This document shows, one piece after another, positions 14,612 to 19,792 of a stretch of 23,734 nucleotides of DNA. The notes beneath the pieces were generated by a model that saw only the letters and a list, made by a program, of their open reading frames with translations, made no database searches and had not been told where the DNA came from. Source of the stretch: a virus. Within the stretch, counting starts at the first letter, position 1, and the number at the start of each line of letters is the position of its first letter. The stretch covers positions 1 to 23,734 of the IMG/VR virus record IMGVR_UViG_3300036832_000723. The stretch is one strand, 5' to 3'. The translations under genes and the position numbers were made by a program.

Positions 14612-14937
14612 GCCGCCACCGGCCGTCGATACCATTTGGTAGACGAGCGCCGCAATCGATCCAGGACCCGCAGGTCGATCGCCGGCGGGATGTCGTCCTC
14701 GGACAGCCCGAAGTCCTCCAGGTCGTAGCCGTACAGCAACACGCACATGGCGGCCCGGGCCCGGTCCTTGCGATCCGTCGGCACCTCGTCGAGGTGCTCG
14801 AGGCGGAACAGGGCCGACTTCGTGACATGCGGGAACAGCAGCGCGTCGACCTGGCGGAACTGGCCCTTGCCCCGGGCTCGCTCCAGGCGTCGTCCCCACG
14901 GCTCCGGCCCCAACCGCTTACCTTGCAACAATGCCAT
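14608..14937 (-). CDS. HTH immunity repressor (putative CI-type)
   Basis: A 109-aa leftward protein, first gene of the lysogeny operon. The central part VTKSALFRLEHLDEVPTDRKDRARA.. (about 37-62) has a recognition helix followed by RLE and VPTDRKxRARA, a pattern I know from actinobacterial HTH proteins ending in a LLYGYD..DFGL segment (about 66-77). The N-terminus is basic and Gly/Arg-rich. The ATG at 14937 lies 7 bases after a TACCAT -10 box, so the mRNA is probably leaderless; an upstream ATG at 14958 would lie inside the promoter. Location divergent from a Cro-like gene and upstream of integrase supports a repressor role. Dimerisation domain is not evident. Confidence 0.7.
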   Translation of the reverse strand: MALLQGKRLGPEPWGRRLERARGKGQFRQVDALLFPHVTKSALFRLEHLDEVPTDRKDRARAAMCVLLYGYDLEDFGLSEDDIPPAIDLRVLDRLRRSSTKWYRRPVAA

Positions 14938-14940
14938 AGC

Positions 14941-14980
14941 AGGATGGTAACACGTCATGGCGCCAGGTGCCAGGCATCCT
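14941..14980. promoter_or_regulatory. Operator candidates in divergent switch region
   Basis: Two symmetric elements lie between the divergent promoters. TGGCGCCAGGTGCCA (14958-14972) is an imperfect 15-base palindrome around the central A. AGGATG (14941-14946) and CATCCT (14975-14980) are perfect inverted arms 28 bases apart, one touching each promoter: the left arm overlaps the repressor -10 box and the right arm touches the Cro-gene -35 box. Binding by repressor or Cro here would control both promoters. Confidence 0.45.
14944..14973 (-). promoter_or_regulatory. Leftward repressor promoter (leaderless)
   Basis: On the minus strand CTGGCA (14973-14968, four of six matches to TTGACA) is followed after 18 bases by TACCAT (14949-14944, TANNNT). 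The first base of the repressor ATG is 7 bases beyond the -10 box, the usual transcription start distance, so the transcript should begin at or near the start codon. The -35 box overlaps the imperfect palindrome at 14958-14972. Confidence 0.5.
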
Positions 14981-15008
14981 TGCGACGGCAAGTTGCGCAT
15001 GCTAACTA
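14980..15008 (+). promoter_or_regulatory. Rightward early promoter (leaderless)
   Basis: TTGCGA (14980-14985) and TAACTA (15003-15008) are separated by exactly 17 bases, an optimal primary-sigma-factor spacing. The ATG of the Cro-like gene begins 7 bases after the -10 box and has no Shine-Dalgarno, so the transcript is likely leaderless, a common state in actinobacteria. Confidence 0.6.
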
Positions 15009-15014
15009 TGGAAC

Positions 15015-15227
15015 ATGTCCCAGATCGGCCGAGAGGCCAGACGCATCCGCCTCGCCCTCGGCGAGTCCCAGGAGGCCATAGCACGACGCGCCGACATCTC
15101 GATCGCCACCTACTCGCGTATCGAGAACGGCCACAACGAGCCCAGCCTCGACACCCTGCGCCGCCTCGCCGGCGCCCTCCAGGTCACCATCGACGAGCTC
15201 GTCGGCGGCCCCATCAAAGCCGCATGA
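15015..15227 (+). CDS. XRE-family HTH protein, Cro-like
   Basis: A 70-aa protein that is nearly all one XRE/Cro-CI DNA-binding domain: IGREARRIRLALGESQEAIARRADISIATYSRIENGHNEPSLDTLRRLAGALQV covers the five helices, with the recognition helix in ISIATYSRIENG (about 29-40). Being the first gene rightward of the switch and lacking any second domain, it is likely the Cro counterpart of the leftward repressor. It overlaps the next gene in ATGA. The start follows the promoter so closely that a leaderless message is expected. Confidence 0.88.
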   Translation: MSQIGREARRIRLALGESQEAIARRADISIATYSRIENGHNEPSLDTLRRLAGALQVTIDELVGGPIKAA

Positions 15228-15988
15228 CCGACTCCGAGCATGACCACGAGCGTGTCGCCGCCGGCCTGGCCCGCCTGGCCGAGCCGCCACCGCCCGCCAT
15301 CGGCGCCGCCACTCTCGCCTACCTCGGCCTGAACCCCGACGACGTCGAGGTTCGGGCCCTGGTCATGCTGTGCCTCCGCTACCGCCTCGACCCGCTCCTG
15401 GGCCACGCCAGCATCATCAAGGCCAAGGGCGGCAACCGGGCCTACATCACCCGCGACGGCATGCTCGAGGTCGCCCACCGCTCCGGCCAGCTCGACGGGA
15501 TCGTCGTCGACGAGGAGCGCGAGTCCGAGCACGGCTGGTCGGCCACGGTGTCGGTCCATCGCCGCGACATGGCCCACCCGTTCACCTATCGGGGCGGCTG
15601 CGGCGTCGACGAGCCCCAAGCCGAGCAAGGCCACGGCGCCGAGATGGCGTTGGCCCGCGCCGAGCGGCGCGCCCTCAAGCGGGCCTTCAACATCTCCGCC
15701 TTCGACGATGCCGATGACCCCGTCCTCGACCCCGCCGTCCTCGACCCCGCCGACCACCACCTCGCCGACCACCGCCGCGACGGCGTCCTGGTCTGCGCCT
15801 GCGGCGAGCTATTCAACACCGTCTGGTCCCACTCCGTGCACCGCAAGCAACAAGCCCCCGGGCCGGCCGCGCCGGCGCCGGCCATGCCCCGGCCGGCCGA
15901 CCCGGGCCCCAAGCCACGGGCCCGCCGGGAGCCCGGCCCGCCGCCCGACTACTACGACAACCTCCCCGAAGCCCAAGGCCGTGGCTGA
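15224..15988 (+). CDS. RecT/Bet-like single-strand annealing protein with C-terminal zinc motif
   Basis: A 254-aa protein. Residues about 40-165 resemble the RecT/Bet annealing superfamily: ALVMLCLRYRLDPLLGHASI, then KAKGGNRAYITRDGMLEVAHRSGQLDGIV, a beta hairpin, and AEMALARAERRALKRAFNIS near the end of the core. These proteins pair complementary single strands in recombination. After an Asp-rich linker, CAC (191-193) with His203 and His206 forms a CxC-x9-HxxH motif that may bind zinc, followed by a Pro-rich disordered tail. The start is fixed by the ATGA overlap with the Cro-like gene. No partner 5'-3' exonuclease gene is seen nearby. Confidence 0.65.
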   Translation: MTDSEHDHERVAAGLARLAEPPPPAIGAATLAYLGLNPDDVEVRALVMLCLRYRLDPLLGHASIIKAKGGNRAYITRDGMLEVAHRSGQLDGIVVDEERESEHGWSATVSVHRRDMAHPFTYRGGCGVDEPQAEQGHGAEMALARAERRALKRAFNISAFDDADDPVLDPAVLDPADHHLADHRRDGVLVCACGELFNTVWSHSVHRKQQAPGPAAPAPAMPRPADPGPKPRARREPGPPPDYYDNLPEAQGRG

Positions 15989-16136
15989 CCTGCGCTGGCG
16001 GTGGCGGCGCTGGCGGGCCCGCCACTACGCCTGGGCCGCCGACCTCCAATACCGGCGGTGGCCGTCACCCCACAACGGCCACGCCCTGATCCGCGCCTAC
16101 GACTACCTCGACCACGTCGAGGCGTCACGTCCGTGA
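15981..16136 (+). CDS. 51-aa Arg/Trp-rich protein
   Basis: A GTG start overlaps the end of the annealing-protein gene by 8 bases, an overlap used repeatedly in this operon. The product begins MADLRWRWRRWRARHYAWAADLQYRRW, very basic and aromatic, then an acidic amphipathic end (HALIRAYDYLDHVEA). It may bind nucleic acid or membrane. No family is recognised; a weak AAGG precedes the start. Confidence 0.5.
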   Translation: MADLRWRWRRWRARHYAWAADLQYRRWPSPHNGHALIRAYDYLDHVEASRP

Positions 16137-16142
16137 TTTAAG

Positions 16143-16194
16143 CCCGCCGGACGGCGGGCCACACAGAGGTCCCGCCGCCGGCGGGCCACACAGA
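16143..16194. repeat. Twin GC hairpin repeat ahead of gene 16207
   Basis: Two copies of CCCGCC-loop-GGCGGGCCACACAGA lie in tandem: stem 16143-16158 with a GGAC loop and stem 16171-16185 with a GCC loop, each followed by the same CCACACAGA (to 16167 and 16194). The shared 16-base element CGGCGGGCCACACAGA is offset by 27 bases. No T-run follows, so these are not normal terminators. They sit just before the AAAGG of the next gene and could act as attenuator, RNA stabiliser or protein binding site. Confidence 0.7.
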
Positions 16195-16206
16195 AAGGTA
16201 GTCAAG

Positions 16207-16764
16207 ATGCAAATCATTGACCCGAACACTCAGGCCGCGCTGGCCAGTATCGGCTGTATCCGTAATGTCAACGAGCTGGACAACGGCGCCTACGTAGCGT
16301 TGCTCGCCCACGGCCTGGAGGCCAACCATGTCGCCGCCGACCTCGCCGACGTCGACAACGCTGAGACCAGTGTCGGCGACCTGATCGCCGCCGTAGTCGG
16401 CGCCTCCGATGACCAGCTTCTCGACCTGACGAAAGTACTTCTCGCCGTCGGGATCGATGGACGCGTTCAGAAGGCGCTCAGCAATGGTCATGTCATGTGC
16501 TCGCGTCGCAAGCAGGTCATCGTGACCGTGGCCGGTGAGCAGAAGAAGGCCAGCGTCGCCACCCGGTTTCTGACCGCCGACGTCGATGTGATCAAGGAGT
16601 ACGGCTTCGAGGCTCGCCGGCGGCGGTTCCAGTCGGGCCTGGAGAGCATCATCGACTTTGCCGAGCTAGTCGAGGCCCGCAACCCGGGCATGGCGACCGA
16701 CGTGGCCGACTTCTTGGCCGAGCTGACGGCCACCATGCAGACCGCCCTCAACCCGGCGCCATGA
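16207..16764 (+). CDS. Hypothetical early protein, 185 aa
   Basis: I do not recognise this protein. It starts with ATG after CAGAAAGGTAGTCAAG (AAAGG, spacing 8). It is mixed alpha/beta in appearance: a helical Asp/Ala-rich N-terminal half (GLEANHVAADLADVDNAET, DDQLLDLTKVLLAVGIDGR), a central basic strand pair (MCSRRKQVIVTVAGEQKK), a basic segment EARRRRFQSGLES (about 140-152), and a C-terminal helix. Codons are less GC-biased than in the structural genes. It overlaps the following ParB-type HTH gene in ATGA, so the two are coupled and may act together. No signal or TM segment is visible. Confidence 0.75.
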   Translation: MQIIDPNTQAALASIGCIRNVNELDNGAYVALLAHGLEANHVAADLADVDNAETSVGDLIAAVVGASDDQLLDLTKVLLAVGIDGRVQKALSNGHVMCSRRKQVIVTVAGEQKKASVATRFLTADVDVIKEYGFEARRRRFQSGLESIIDFAELVEARNPGMATDVADFLAELTATMQTALNPAP

Positions 16765-17438
16765 GTCGCATCGACGACCTGTACGCCAGGGCCCGCCGGG
16801 CCCTGGCCACCGGCGAGTCCTCGCTGTGGGAGGCCGCCGAGGCCATGGCCGAGCTGGCCGCCCTCGGCCAATCTCAACGCAGGATCGCCGACCAGCTGGG
16901 CTGTTCACAGAAAACGGTTGGACGTTACCTGGCCGTTATTCGTGAGTCTGCCAGACTCAGCATTAGGCCCCCGTTCGCCGAGGCCTACACCTTGGCGAAC
17001 CCGGATAACTCCACGGGGGCCTTCGTCAAGGTACCCAAGGCCCCCGAGAAGCGGGCCGAGCTGGTCGCCGAGCTGCTCAAGGACAAGACCGTCGCCGACG
17101 CTCCCATTATCCGGGAGGCCCAACAGCGGATCGCCCGGCGCCAAATGAAGGAGGAGGCTGCCACCTTCAACCGGGAGCATGACATCAAGACCCGGACAGA
17201 AAAGGAACGGGCCCGTCGGCTGACGTCCGTCGAGGAGAAGCAATTCTTCTGGCGAATCCTGCTCGGCGACATCAACGAAGCCATACGCAAACTCGGCGAG
17301 GCCACCAGCGAAGTGGAGCGGACCGGGCTGCCCCGCAAGGACTCCGGGGAGATCATCCGCAAAGCCCGGGCGCTGGCCCGGGCCGCGGAACGGTTCGAGC
17401 AGGCCGCCACGTCCGCCGGCATCGGCCAGGCGATGTGA
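16761..17438 (+). CDS. HTH protein of ParB/KorB type
   Basis: A 225-aa protein. Residues about 36-60 (GQSQRRIADQLGCSQKTVGRYLAVI) form a clear helix-turn-helix of the ParB/KorB or resolvase-like type. An N-terminal helix (ALATGESSLWEAAEAMAELA) packs before it. From about 95 onward the protein is highly charged and helical (AELVAELLKDKT, EEAATFNREHDIKTRTEKER), ending in a Lys/Arg/Ala-rich helix. It lacks the ParB nuclease (GxxRR) box. It may be a replication accessory, segregation or regulatory factor; position in the early operon fits any of these. Translation is coupled to the upstream unknown gene and to the methyltransferase gene. Confidence 0.7.
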   Translation: MSRIDDLYARARRALATGESSLWEAAEAMAELAALGQSQRRIADQLGCSQKTVGRYLAVIRESARLSIRPPFAEAYTLANPDNSTGAFVKVPKAPEKRAELVAELLKDKTVADAPIIREAQQRIARRQMKEEAATFNREHDIKTRTEKERARRLTSVEEKQFFWRILLGDINEAIRKLGEATSEVERTGLPRKDSGEIIRKARALARAAERFEQAATSAGIGQAM

Positions 17439-17791
17439 GCCGCCGCCGCGATCCCTTCGCCCAGCTGGACGCGTCCCGGCGCGTCGGCTGGGCGAAGTTC
17501 TACGAGCAGTCGGAGCACGTCGAGCAGCTGGAGGCCTTAAACCGCGTCCTGCGGTCACGGGTGGAGGATCTGGTGCCGGAGTTCCTGGCGCTCAAGGACG
17601 CGGTCCTGCACGAGCGCAACGTCGTCGCCTTCAACCAGGCCTACCGGGTGGAACAACTGATCAGGAGCGTCATCGATGGATCGCCCTTGGCGGTGCGCTT
17701 CGACCTGGACCCGGCCGCCGCGCCCGGTGGCGCTCACGTCCCGGCCGACAGCTACCTGACCGCCGACGACGACGGGCTAGCGCACACATGA
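17435..17791 (+). CDS. DNA N6-adenine methyltransferase, N-terminal part before an in-frame TGA
   Basis: A GTG start overlaps the previous stop. The 118-aa product has a helical N-terminal region, then VRFDLDPAAAPGGAHVPADSYLTADDDGLAHT at its end. That ending is the first half of the phage Dam-type N6-adenine methyltransferase core, whose members continue ...DDGLxxxW-x-G-x-V-x-x-NPP[YF]S. Here the next codon, exactly where the conserved Trp should be, is TGA (17789-17791), and the same frame continues with RGLVWLNPPFSN. Without readthrough this protein would lack the catalytic NPPF motif and be inactive. The usual family N-terminal motif DxWxTP is also not obvious. Confidence 0.75.
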   Translation: MSRRRDPFAQLDASRRVGWAKFYEQSEHVEQLEALNRVLRSRVEDLVPEFLALKDAVLHERNVVAFNQAYRVEQLIRSVIDGSPLAVRFDLDPAAAPGGAHVPADSYLTADDDGLAHT

Positions 17792-18106
17792 CGCGGCCTC
17801 GTCTGGCTCAACCCGCCCTTCTCGAACATGCCACCGTGGGTCGATCGCTGGATCGCCCACGCCAACGGATGCCTCCTGTTCCCATGGACCGACGCCGACT
17901 GGCACCGCCGCCTGCTGGATGCCGTGCCCCTGGTCGTGCTACTGGACCGCCCAAAGTTCGACCATCCCACCCCACACTGGCCGCCACGTGCCCGTCGCGT
18001 GTGCTGTCACCGCCCTCGGCAATGGGGCTCGCACCGCTGCAACGGCTGGCCGCTCATCAGTGCGGACGAGCCCTTACGGTCGGGTGGGTCGCATGACTAC
18101 GGATAA
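17792..18106 (+). pseudogene. C-terminal part of N6-adenine methyltransferase after in-frame TGA
   Basis: This 104-codon stretch stays in the same frame as the preceding gene. It starts RGLVWLNPPFSNMPPWVDRWIAH, containing the catalytic motif IV (NPPF), then GCLLFPWTDADWHRRLLDAVPLVVLLDRPKFDHP, typical of the second half of the methyltransferase core. Later residues (RARRVCCHRPRQWGSHRCNGW) are Cys/Arg-rich and less family-like. It could be translated only by TGA readthrough (the TGA-C context is a leaky one) or from an internal ATG at 17830 that would omit NPPF. I treat it as the 3' part of a gene broken by a TGG-to-TGA change, with readthrough or sequencing error as alternatives. Confidence 0.65.
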
Positions 18107-18359
18107 CGGCACTTATCTGGATGACCTGGTCGCTGCCCACCACGAGATCGTGCGGGTCGAACCGAACGGCCGTGAGTTCGACGCCGTCTGTGCGTGCGGC
18201 TCGCGCTGGCACTCGAAACGGTCGGCGTCCGACGCTTGGTCCCGCGGGGACTACCACGTCCAGCGGATGAAGTGGCGCAAGGCGGACGCCGAATGGCTGG
18301 GTGTCATCCGCCGAGACGTTCACCCCACCTGGCGCGGACGGGGAACCCGCGATGAGTAG
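18093..18359 (+). CDS. 88-aa protein with CxCG zinc-like motif
   Basis: ATG at 18093 overlaps the methyltransferase frame by 14 bases. The protein MTTDNGTYLDDLVAAHHE... has a helical N-terminus, then AVCACGSRWHSKRSASDAWSRGDYHVQR, in which the two Cys of CACG plus nearby His residues could hold zinc. Similar CxCG...H patterns occur in the annealing protein tail (CACGELF) and in the minus-strand miniprotein (CPCGSTAF). The end is basic (RRDVHPTWRGRGTRDE). An HTH or nuclease function is not visible; the family is unknown to me. Confidence 0.65.
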   Translation: MTTDNGTYLDDLVAAHHEIVRVEPNGREFDAVCACGSRWHSKRSASDAWSRGDYHVQRMKWRKADAEWLGVIRRDVHPTWRGRGTRDE

Positions 18360-18495
18360 TAGTCCCGATAACCCTGGATATCCGGAACAGCGCCGCCGGC
18401 CGAGGATGACACGACTCGCCCCCGGCCGGCAGTCCCTGGAGGTGGCAGCCGACCCTTCGAGCGGGGAGCAGAAAGACGCGGCTTCCGGTGGCTGA
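18352..18495 (+). CDS. 47-aa basic disordered protein
   Basis: ATG overlaps the upstream stop by 8 bases. The product (MSSSPDNPGYPEQRRRPRMT...) is Pro/Arg/Ser-rich, with no hydrophobic core and an acidic end (PSSGEQKDAASGG), so it is probably disordered. Evidence for translation is only the overlap and the position in the operon. Confidence 0.4.
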   Translation: MSSSPDNPGYPEQRRRPRMTRLAPGRQSLEVAADPSSGEQKDAASGG

Positions 18496-18519
18496 TGGTA
18501 GCGACGGGGAGGCGCGGTC

Positions 18520-18720
18520 ATGGTGGATGGCGACGACGGCCGGGCCCGCCTGCTCGAGGAGTTGGCGGTGGTGAACGCCGAGCTGTCCCGTCTGGGCGTG
18601 CCAGCCAAGGTGCCGGTCGAGGTCGCCGAGATCTACCCGACCGCCGACCTGGTGACGTTGGTGGCGGCGGCGCGCCGCCAGTGGCTGACGGTCTTATACC
18701 AGCTGGGTGGGACGGCGTGA
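18520..18720 (+). CDS. 66-aa small helical early protein
   Basis: A strong ribosome binding site GGGGAGG precedes the ATG. The product MVDGDDGRARLLEELAVVNA... has an acidic N-terminus and two helices: RARLLEELAVVNAELSRLG (coiled-coil-like) and DLVTLVAAARRQWLTVLYQL, joined by a Val/Pro-rich turn. It overlaps the replication initiator by 4 bases (GTGA) and is probably co-translated with it. Size and position might suggest a helper of the initiator, but no family is recognised. Confidence 0.65.
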   Translation: MVDGDDGRARLLEELAVVNAELSRLGVPAKVPVEVAEIYPTADLVTLVAAARRQWLTVLYQLGGTA

Positions 18721-19205
18721 ACATCGCGGCGGTGATGGTCGCCCTCGACGTGGACGACCTCGACCATGCCGCCAAGCACGCCCTGGTGGTGGTGTGCTGC
18801 CGGGCCAACCATCGCAGCGGCGACGCCATCGTGTCGGCGAGCCGGGTGGCGACCGACATGCAAGTGTCATACAAGACGGCCTTGGACGCGTTGCGGCGGG
18901 TTGTGGAGGCGGGCTACCTGATTGTGGATAAGTCGCCGGGTCGGACGCCCAGGTACAACGTCACCCCTGTAGTAGCTACAGGGGTGACCCCTGTAATCAG
19001 CGACCGCGACCCCTGTAACCAGCGCCCAAACCCCTGTAACCACGACAGGACGAAAGATAAGAAAGAGAAAGTCAAAGAGGCGAACGCCGCTCGCCACGGC
19101 TCCGCCGCGGCGGCGTCCGCTGGGGAAAAGCCAGCCGCGGCGATGTTCATGCCCGGCTCAGGCTGGATCGCTGACTGGTCGTCGAACGGGAGGATTGATG
19201 ACTGA
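18717..19205 (+). CDS. Winged-helix replication initiator with embedded origin
   Basis: A 162-aa protein starting with GTG in a 4-base overlap. Residues about 15-82 form a winged-helix domain of the kind seen in phage replication initiators: HAAKHALVVVCCRANHRSGD, SASRVATDMQVSYKTALDAL (recognition helix), then VVEAGYLIVDKSPGRTPRYNV (wing). Residues 83-110 are encoded by the iteron array and are of low complexity (VTPVVATGVTPV, DPCNQRPNPCNH); a Lys-rich stretch DRTKDKKEKVKE follows, then an Ala-rich tail. This plan, DNA-binding domain at the N-terminus with iterons inside the gene, is like lambda O. It likely binds the iterons and recruits the host helicase (inference). Confidence 0.72.
   Translation: MNIAAVMVALDVDDLDHAAKHALVVVCCRANHRSGDAIVSASRVATDMQVSYKTALDALRRVVEAGYLIVDKSPGRTPRYNVTPVVATGVTPVISDRDPCNQRPNPCNHDRTKDKKEKVKEANAARHGSAAAASAGEKPAAAMFMPGSGWIADWSSNGRIDD
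18961..19080. other. Putative replication origin (iterons plus AT-rich purine tract)
   Basis: The 10-mer ACCCCTGTA[AG] occurs in direct orientation at 18963, 18987, 19009 and 19030 (spacings 24, 22, 21 bases, about two helical turns each). A fifth copy is inverted at 18976-18985, making a perfect inverted repeat with 12-base arms 18961-18972 and 18976-18987 around TAG. Immediately downstream 19051-19080 is about 37% GC by count and almost all purine on this strand (one T in the central part), a good DNA-unwinding candidate. All lies inside the initiator gene. Confidence 0.72.
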
Positions 19206-19392
19206 CCATCGCCATATCCGCTACCGCCACATCCGCGACCTGCTGCGCGACACCGACCTGTCCGGCCACGACTGGATCGACATCCGCTGGCACGACCGGC
19301 CCGCCCAGCTGTGCGGCCGGTGCGGCTACCTGTGGAAGCCGGACATGGCCACGCCGTCGAGGGACTGCGCCCGCTTCGACCGCTTCCCATGA
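19198..19392 (+). CDS. 64-aa zinc-knuckle-like protein
   Basis: ATG at 19198 follows GGGAGG and overlaps the initiator end by 8 bases. The product is rich in His, Arg and Asp (MTDHRHIRYRHIRDLLRDTD...), then contains CGRCGYLWKPDMA and a further Cys (SRDC), a plausible zinc-binding patch. A TTG three bases upstream is also possible. I do not recognise a family. It lies between initiator and HNH nuclease genes. Confidence 0.65.
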   Translation: MTDHRHIRYRHIRDLLRDTDLSGHDWIDIRWHDRPAQLCGRCGYLWKPDMATPSRDCARFDRFP

Positions 19393-19431
19393 CCGCCCCA
19401 CACGACGAGAGGAGGTGCCAAGTCAAAGAGG

Positions 19432-19776
19432 GTGCTGAAACGGCCCGCGTCCCGGGGCGGCACGGGCCGACCCAACACGGGCACAATGGGTGCCATGCCC
19501 AACGACCCGCGCCTGTCGACGGTGGCGTGGCGCAGGCTGCGGCTGTTGGTGTTGGCCCGCGACGGCCACCGCTGCCAGGTGGCCGGCCCTGATTGCGCCA
19601 CGGTGGCGACGTGCGTGGATCACATCGTGGCCCGGGCGGATGGTGGTGACTGCTGGGCGCCGTCGAATCTGCGGGCGTCGTGCCACAAGTGCAACGGCCA
19701 GGCCGCGGCGGCGCGCACGAACGCGCGTCGCTTCGCCTACGCCACGACGCTCGCCGACTACGTCACACGCTTCTGA
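19432..19776 (+). CDS. HNH endonuclease
   Basis: A 114-aa HNH nuclease from the GTG at 19432. The core is RHCQV-type start HRCQVAGPDC (about 47-55), then CVDHIVARADGGDCWAPSNLRASCHKCNGQ: catalytic His64 in DHI, Asn79, His85, with Cys84/Cys87 and upstream Cys as zinc ligands. HNH proteins beside terminase commonly help cut DNA at cos during packaging in HK97-like phages. Start is uncertain: an ATG at 19495 is a shorter alternative, and the good AGGAGG at 19410-19415 is rather far from 19432. Confidence 0.87.
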   Translation: MLKRPASRGGTGRPNTGTMGAMPNDPRLSTVAWRRLRLLVLARDGHRCQVAGPDCATVATCVDHIVARADGGDCWAPSNLRASCHKCNGQAAAARTNARRFAYATTLADYVTRF

Positions 19777-19792
19777 TAAGAGTCGTCGCCCC

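Noticed and set aside
19069-19431. Exact 12-base direct repeat AAGTCAAAGAGG at 19069-19080 and 19420-19431
   Set aside because: A 12-base match is expected several times by chance in a 23.6-kb sequence; no symmetry or spacing supports a function.
19389-19592. 67-codon frame starting in an ATGA overlap before the HNH gene
   Set aside because: It overlaps the HNH gene by about 160 bases and has a His/Gly/Arg shadow composition; no domain.
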